Assembly (NCBI GenBank): GCA_963752855.1
Contig: CAVVZX010000052.1
Location: forward strand, 62,001-126,000
Direction of reading: 5' to 3'
Source of the DNA: DATJPW01 sp963752855
Lineage (GTDB): Bacteria; Desulfobacterota; Desulfomonilia; Desulfomonilales; Desulfomonilaceae
DNA length: 64,000 nucleotides
Positions within the stretch are counted from its first letter, which is position 1; every line of letters starts with the position of its first letter. The notes beneath the pieces are model-generated. The model was not told where the DNA came from. It did no database searches and saw only the letters and a list, made by a program, of their open reading frames with translations. Below are positions 59,553 through 64,000 of the stretch, one piece after another. Both the position numbers and the translations under genes were made by a program.

Positions 59553-59942
59553 ATGCCAAAAAGGCGTGTGGTTCGTAAGAAAAAAGAAAGGAAGAATGTC
59601 CCGAGAGGGGTGGCCCACATACAGGCTACGTTCAACAATACCATAGTTACCATAACTGATTATGATGGCAATGTGGTGGCGTGGTCTTCCGCCGGCACCC
59701 AGGGTTTTAAGGGCTCCAGAAAGTCGACCCCCTTTGCGGCCCAACTCGCCGCTGAGGATGCGGCCCGCAAAGCGATGGAACAGGGGATGAGATCTGTGGA
59801 AGTGCTGATAAAAGGACCTGGCGCGGGTCGGGAAGCCGCTCTCAGGTCTTTGCAGGCAGCGGGGTTTCAAATTACTCTTATTCGGGATGTAACGCCGATA
59901 CCGCATAATGGCTGTCGGCCGCCCAAGAGAAGACGAGTATAG
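59553..59942 (+). CDS. rpsK: 30S ribosomal protein S11
   Basis: 129 residues, GVAHIQATFNNTIVTITDYD, SRKSTPFAAQLAAEDAARKA-type core and RDVTPIPHNGCRPPKRRRV. Full length. Confidence 0.97.
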   Translation: MPKRRVVRKKKERKNVPRGVAHIQATFNNTIVTITDYDGNVVAWSSAGTQGFKGSRKSTPFAAQLAAEDAARKAMEQGMRSVEVLIKGPGAGREAALRSLQAAGFQITLIRDVTPIPHNGCRPPKRRRV

Positions 59943-59982
59943 TCAGAGAAGAATTTGTCTTCCGGAAATCAAAGGAGATCCA

Positions 59983-60609
59983 TTGGCACGCTATAGAGCA
60001 TCTGTTTGCAGATTTTGCCGTAGGGAAGGCACAAAGCTGTTTCTAAAAGGAGATCGCTGCTTTTCAGACAAATGCGCTATCGAGCGGAGGAATTATCCTC
60101 CAGGTCAGCATGCCCAGAGCCGTCCCAAGCCTACGGATTATGGAACGCAGCTTCGAGAGAAACAGAAAGTCAGGCGTATTTATGGAGTGTTGGAAAAGCA
60201 ATTTCGTAAATACGCTCACTTGGCGGAAAAGAAGAAGGGAGTCACTGGAGAGAACCTTCTTCTTCTGCTGGAGTCGCGACTGGACAACTTGGTTTTTAGG
60301 ATGGGGTTTGCTTCATCCAGAAACCAGGCCCGGCAACTTGTCACTCACGGTCACGTTTTGGTGAACGGTCGCAAGGTCACGGTGGCCTCATTTCAAGCCA
60401 AGCCCGGCATGGTGATAGAAGTTAAAGAAAAGAGCCGAGCTATAAGCCACATTGAGGAGTCCCTTAAGACCATTAGTCGTCGCGGTATCCCGACATGGCT
60501 GGAAGTAGAAGTAGACAACTTCAGGGGCGTGATGAAAGAATTACCTTCCCGAGAGGATTTGCCCCCGAATATTAGAGAGCAGTTGATTGTCGAGTACTAT
60601 TCCAGGTAG
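59983..60609 (+). CDS. rpsD: 30S ribosomal protein S4 (zinc form)
   Basis: 208 residues from TTG 59983 after AAAGGAGAT (ARYRASVCRFCRREG); the frame is open back into rpsK. Four N-terminal cysteines (CRFC...CFSDKC) bind zinc. The S4 RNA-binding domain shows RLDNLVFRMGFASSRNQARQ and HGHVLVNGRKVTVASF. S4 commonly represses the alpha operon. Confidence 0.95.
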   Translation: MARYRASVCRFCRREGTKLFLKGDRCFSDKCAIERRNYPPGQHAQSRPKPTDYGTQLREKQKVRRIYGVLEKQFRKYAHLAEKKKGVTGENLLLLLESRLDNLVFRMGFASSRNQARQLVTHGHVLVNGRKVTVASFQAKPGMVIEVKEKSRAISHIEESLKTISRRGIPTWLEVEVDNFRGVMKELPSREDLPPNIREQLIVEYYSR

Positions 60610-60774
60610 TGGCGCGAGTGGTTCTTTGGACAGGCGCCGAGCTATCGATAACGGCTGTTGTTCGGTATTGATTTTGGCATTCTCCGTTTCCAGGTTTATA
60701 GGCCTGAGAAGCGGCTTCAGGAACATATTCAGACTACAGCTATTTACAAATTTCTAGGAAGAGCGAGGGAAGCC

Positions 60775-61824
60775 ATGAAAGAAGCAGGGCAGCCCCTTAT
60801 GAGCCGAAATTGGACAGAACTCATCCGGCCGCGCCGCATGGAGGTGGATGAGGCTACACATACTCCTTTTTATGGAAAATTTGTGTGCGAGCCCCTGGAA
60901 CGGGGGTTCGGCATCACTCTTGGTAATTCTCTGCGGCGGGTTCTGCTCTCCTCTTTGCAGGGAGCCGCCATCACTAGCGTAAAAGTGGATGGAGTCCTTC
61001 ACGAATTTTCCACTGTACCGGGCGTCAAAGAAGACGTCACCGATTTGACGCTAAATCTAAAACAGATTCGCTTGAAGCTGTACTCCGATCAACCAAAAAC
61101 TGTCAGGCTCGAAGCTATTGGCGAAGGCGAAGTGCACGCAGGGGATATTCTCGGTGACGATACGGTGCATATTATTAATCCCGAGCAGATTCTGGCGACG
61201 CTCACGAAAGATGCGCGTCTATCCATGACCATGAAGGTCGAATGGGGCAAAGGCTATGTTCCGGCCGAGTTGAATAAACATGAAGACGACCCGATAGGAA
61301 CCTTGGCGCTGGACGCGGTTTTTTCGCCGGTGCGAAAAGTCAGTTACAACATTACCAATGCTCGCGTTGGACGGCGAACCGATTACGACAGACTGACAAT
61401 AGAGATTTGGACCAACGGCACCATTTATCCTGAAGACGCGTTGGCGCAGGCGTCAAAAATCTTACGAGAGCAGTTTCTAGTCTTTCTCAATTTCGAGGAG
61501 GAAGAAAAGGTCACGCTGGAAGAAAAGCCTCAGCTGCAACCTCAGATCAATGAAAACCTCTTCAGAAGCGTCAGTGAACTGGAACTTAGCGTGCGTTCGG
61601 CTAATTGCCTCAAAAATGCGGATATTAAATATATCGGCGAATTAGTCCAACGTTCCGAAGCCGAGATGCTCAAGACCAAGAATTTCGGTCGGAAATCTCT
61701 CAACGAAATTAAAGAAATTTTGGCCGACATGGATCTGCACCTGGGCATGGGCGTTCCCAATTTTCCTAGCAGAGAAGAATTGGACAGGATGCACCAGGAG
61801 AGACAAAGCTATATTGGTGAATGA
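60775..61824 (+). CDS. rpoA: DNA-directed RNA polymerase subunit alpha
   Basis: 349 residues from ATG 60775 after GAGGGAAG. The frame is open to 60658 but the extra residues are not family-like. N-terminal domain: EPLERGFGITLGNSLRRVLL and TVPGVKEDVTDLTLNLK. C-terminal domain: LELSVRSANCLKNADIKYIG and KNFGRKSLNEIKEILADM, for upstream-element DNA and activators. Intact, unlike rpoB and rpoC. Confidence 0.96.
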   Translation: MKEAGQPLMSRNWTELIRPRRMEVDEATHTPFYGKFVCEPLERGFGITLGNSLRRVLLSSLQGAAITSVKVDGVLHEFSTVPGVKEDVTDLTLNLKQIRLKLYSDQPKTVRLEAIGEGEVHAGDILGDDTVHIINPEQILATLTKDARLSMTMKVEWGKGYVPAELNKHEDDPIGTLALDAVFSPVRKVSYNITNARVGRRTDYDRLTIEIWTNGTIYPEDALAQASKILREQFLVFLNFEEEEKVTLEEKPQLQPQINENLFRSVSELELSVRSANCLKNADIKYIGELVQRSEAEMLKTKNFGRKSLNEIKEILADMDLHLGMGVPNFPSREELDRMHQERQSYIGE

Positions 61825-61839
61825 AACGGGGAGTTGCTC

Positions 61840-62295
61840 ATGCGTCACAGAAAATCAAGATATAAGCTCGGGATGAGAACCGCTCATCGACAAGCAACCT
61901 TAAGAAATATGGTTACGTCTCTTTTGGAGCACGAACACATTGTCACCACAGACGCGCGTGCCAAGGCTCTCAGAAGCTTGGCTGACCAGATGATTACACT
62001 TGGCAAAAAAGGCGATCTACACGCTCGACGCCAAGCTTTGCAGGTAATACGGTCTAAAGAAGTGACCCGGACCCTGTTCGAAGATATCGCCCCTCGCTAT
62101 GCTGAAAGAAACGGTGGATACGTGCGCGTAATCAAAAAGGGATTTCGTGCGGGTGATAACGCGGCCGTCTCGGTTGTTGAACTAGTCGAAAGAAAACCGG
62201 AATCGACTAAAGGCAAAAGCGCCGGCAAAACCAAGAGTCTCAAAGAAAAAATCGTCGGCGGCTTGAAATCAAAGGGAACCGCATCGAAAGACTGA
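61840..62295 (+). CDS. rplQ: 50S ribosomal protein L17
   Basis: 151 residues from ATG 61840 (MRHRKSRYKLGMRTAHRQAT); a TTG two codons earlier is also open. LRNMVTSLLEHEHIVTTDAR and RNGGYVRVIKKGFRAGDNA match L17, followed by a basic tail about 30 residues longer than E. coli L17. Confidence 0.95.
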   Translation: MRHRKSRYKLGMRTAHRQATLRNMVTSLLEHEHIVTTDARAKALRSLADQMITLGKKGDLHARRQALQVIRSKEVTRTLFEDIAPRYAERNGGYVRVIKKGFRAGDNAAVSVVELVERKPESTKGKSAGKTKSLKEKIVGGLKSKGTASKD

Positions 62296-62324
62296 AAGCG
62301 CAATCGCGCCTTAAGCTGCTGTTT

Positions 62325-63104
62325 ATGATCCTCTTAAACGACGTTTCGTTCGCCTACCCGGGCGCAAACAATCAGGTATTCCGAAAGATCAGTCTTAAGA
62401 TCGAGCCGTCTTCCACGGTGGTCGTCACCGGTCCGGACGGCTCGGGCAAAACCACTTTGGGAAAACTGATAAAAGGTCTCTTGAAGCCGAATTCCGGATC
62501 AATAACCGTGGAGGATCGCCGCGTAGCCGATCCTGACGCAGTTGTGGGCTATGTTGCAGGAGATCCTCTTGAATTCCTGATCGGCTCTACAGTGGAAGAG
62601 GACATGGTTTTCGGGCTCGAAATTCTTCAACTTGCCCCGCAAGACATGGAAGATCGTCTGCTCCGGTGCCTCAGTTGGGTGGGTCTGTCGGGAATGGAAA
62701 AAAGATTAACTCATACTCTATCCGGGGGAGAGCTACAGAAACTCGCATTGGCCTCGGCGCTGGTCATGGAACCGCGCGTTATTGTGCTGGATGAGGCGAT
62801 GTCCATGCTAGACCGACCGAGCACCCAAGCCATGCGCTCGCTTATCAATTTAACACGAACGGAGCATGCTTTAACGCTAATTGAAATGACTCACAATCCG
62901 GACGATATCATGAATGCCGACAGGATTGTATTTCTACATCACCAGGAAATCGGTTTTGACGGATCCCCATCCGAATTTCTTGACACTCCATTGGGCCGCA
63001 ACTGGATATCATTAACAGACGGCCCCGCTGCGTGTTTCTTTCCAGCCCGGGTCACAAAATTACTCCCCATGAATTTTGATTCCGGAATATCGATAATTAA
63101 TTAA
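62325..63104 (+). CDS. ECF/CbiO-type ABC transporter ATPase
   Basis: 259 residues. Walker A TGPDGSGKTT (about 35-44), Q-loop replaced by a VGYVAGDPLEFLIGSTVEED segment as in EcfA proteins, signature LSGGELQKLALASAL, Walker B RVIVLDEAMSMLD and switch His in MTHNPDDI. EcfA-type ATPases power vitamin or metal uptake with an EcfT and a substrate subunit. No second ATPase or EcfT follows here, though in other genomes such a gene often lies after rplQ. Substrate unknown. Confidence 0.78.
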   Translation: MILLNDVSFAYPGANNQVFRKISLKIEPSSTVVVTGPDGSGKTTLGKLIKGLLKPNSGSITVEDRRVADPDAVVGYVAGDPLEFLIGSTVEEDMVFGLEILQLAPQDMEDRLLRCLSWVGLSGMEKRLTHTLSGGELQKLALASALVMEPRVIVLDEAMSMLDRPSTQAMRSLINLTRTEHALTLIEMTHNPDDIMNADRIVFLHHQEIGFDGSPSEFLDTPLGRNWISLTDGPAACFFPARVTKLLPMNFDSGISIIN

Positions 63105-63277
63105 TCATTTAAATCTCAAGATACAATGCTATAATAAATGAGTTGATAATCCTCAGCTTTGAGGTTATAAAAACTACAAAAAAGTGAGACGGCAATGGTC
63201 GCGATTTCTTCCATTGTCGAAGACGTCTAGAATTTCAGTTCAAATAGAGGTATAGTGTACTTTCTGAAGGTTGATCG

Positions 63278-63634
63278 ATGAAACTTTCGGCAAAACGCGC
63301 TGTCAGGTATGCTCAGGTTGCGATTACTATCATAGTCGCGGTTTCCGTGGGAGTGTTAATAAGCGAAAGAGGTCTCACCGAAAGGCAAAATCTTGAAGAA
63401 AAAAGAAGTTCCCTTCAGAAGGAGAATGACCGACTTATAGGTGAGATTAAATCTCTCGAGCATAAGATAACCCTTCTCCGCGATGATCCCAAGACTATTG
63501 AGAAGGTCGCAAAGCGTAAACTAGGGATGGCCCGACCTGAGGAGACGATCTACATCTTTAGTAGCCAAGATTTGCGACCCCTTGCCGAAGATAAGATAGA
63601 ATTAGGTTTAAGTACCAAGCATAACATCCCATAA
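63278..63634 (+). CDS. FtsB/DivIC-like septum formation protein
   Basis: 118 residues: one N-terminal membrane helix (VAITIIVAVSVGVLISERG), then a coiled coil with leucine heptads (QNLEEKRSSLQKENDRLIGE, IKSLEHKITLLRDDPKTIEK), and the conserved end EKVAKRKLGMARPEETIYIF. This is the DivIC/FtsB (PF04977) pattern; such proteins link division proteins FtsL and FtsQ. Start ATG 63278. The C-terminal tail is a little longer than in E. coli FtsB (103 residues). Confidence 0.82.
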   Translation: MKLSAKRAVRYAQVAITIIVAVSVGVLISERGLTERQNLEEKRSSLQKENDRLIGEIKSLEHKITLLRDDPKTIEKVAKRKLGMARPEETIYIFSSQDLRPLAEDKIELGLSTKHNIP

Positions 63635-63648
63635 TCTTAACTTTTCTA

Positions 63649-63677
63649 TTGACAGAATGACAATTTATTTATATCAT
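63649..63677 (+). promoter_or_regulatory. Strong sigma70 promoter before pilM
   Basis: TTGACA (63649-63654), 17-base AT-rich spacer, TATCAT (63672-63677). Five of six -10 bases and all -35 bases match consensus. Start expected near 63685, 40 bases before the ATG. Confidence 0.7.
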
Positions 63678-63724
63678 GCGTCCTGGGCGCACACATTCTC
63701 GCTGGAATGCTGAGGAAAAACGGA

Positions 63725-64000
63725 ATGGTAGTTCAGAAGATCATAGGATTAGATATAGGCTCCAGCGCTGTCAAAATGATCGAAATCGACCGCTCTAAGA
63801 AATTCACACTGGATTTCGCAGGGATTGCGCCTTTACCGGACGGCGCCGTCGTGGACAAATCCATCAAGAAACCTGACGTAATACGTAATGCTGTCAGTAC
63901 CTTATACAAGAACTCTAAAAGCGGCAGCAAGAAGGTAGTAACTTCCCTCGCCGGGAAATCCGTCATAATTAAGCAGGTTTCGATGACTTCGATGGTTGAC
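63725..64000 (+). CDS. pilM: Type IV pilus assembly protein PilM (3' end outside window)
   Basis: The first 92 residues are visible. KIIGLDIGSSAVKMIEIDRS (about 5-24) is the actin-like phosphate-1 loop of PilM, and the later KKVVTSLAGKSVIIKQVSM matches PilM/FtsA-like proteins. PilM is a cytoplasmic ATP-binding protein that recruits PilN, PilO and PilP to the pilus inner-membrane platform; those genes are expected just past the window. Confidence 0.88.
   Translation, partial: MVVQKIIGLDIGSSAVKMIEIDRSKKFTLDFAGIAPLPDGAVVDKSIKKPDVIRNAVSTLYKNSKSGSKKVVTSLAGKSVIIKQVSMTSMVD

Overview
The window looks like chromosomal DNA of a Desulfobacterota/deltaproteobacterial lineage, perhaps near Desulfomonile or the Syntrophobacterales. 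This is an inference from the conserved order tRNA-Thr/Tyr/Gly/Thr-tuf-rpmG-tRNA-Trp-secE-nusG-rplKAJL-rpoBC-rpsLG-fusA-tuf-S10-spc-alpha, from an RpoC with the Gram-negative trigger-loop insertion, and from zinc-ribbon forms of L24, L33, L36, S14 and S4. No ribosomal RNA is present to settle it.

Region by region. 1-11.1 kb is an envelope cluster: a holin-like membrane protein (cut by the window edge), a polysaccharide deacetylase, two related FtsX/MacB-type permeases transcribed towards each other, a GT28-like glycosyltransferase, a ceramide-glucosyltransferase-like GT2 enzyme, a polysaccharide flippase, and on the reverse strand an HlyD-type adaptor and a TolC-type outer membrane channel. 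11.5-14.4 kb holds an AcuC-like deacetylase followed by an AcsA-like acyl-CoA synthetase whose catalytic A10 lysine is replaced by isoleucine. 14.4-20.4 kb holds a zinc-ribbon/ankyrin protein, a cobalamin adenosyltransferase, a PadR regulator with a palindrome over its start, a molybdopterin-binding protein and ModABC. 20.4-25.6 kb has two exported proteins of unknown function, a CPBP-family membrane protease, an FtsH-like protease and an orphan MazE-like antitoxin. 25.6-28.3 kb has nested palindromic repeats, a MocA-like cytidylyltransferase and a protein that fuses IspH to a UbiA-type prenyltransferase. 28.3-62.3 kb is the large translation/transcription block. 62.3-64 kb has an ECF-type ABC ATPase, an FtsB/DivIC-like protein and the start of pilM.

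Two facts govern how to read the annotation. First, I found about 19 single-base indels that break reading frames between 0.7 and 42 kb, 18 of them one-base insertions, many in short homopolymers. They hit nusG, rpoB, rpoC and one of two tuf copies, so most are probably sequence errors, not mutations. I saw none from 42 to 63.6 kb. I therefore report whole reconstructed genes and give the break positions. Second, after joining the frames, RpoC is about 1640 residues, with roughly 190 residues placed in the trigger-loop insertion where E. coli has about 10. That insertion, the IspH-UbiA fusion and the lysine-less AcsA next to an AcuC homologue are the observations I find most interesting.
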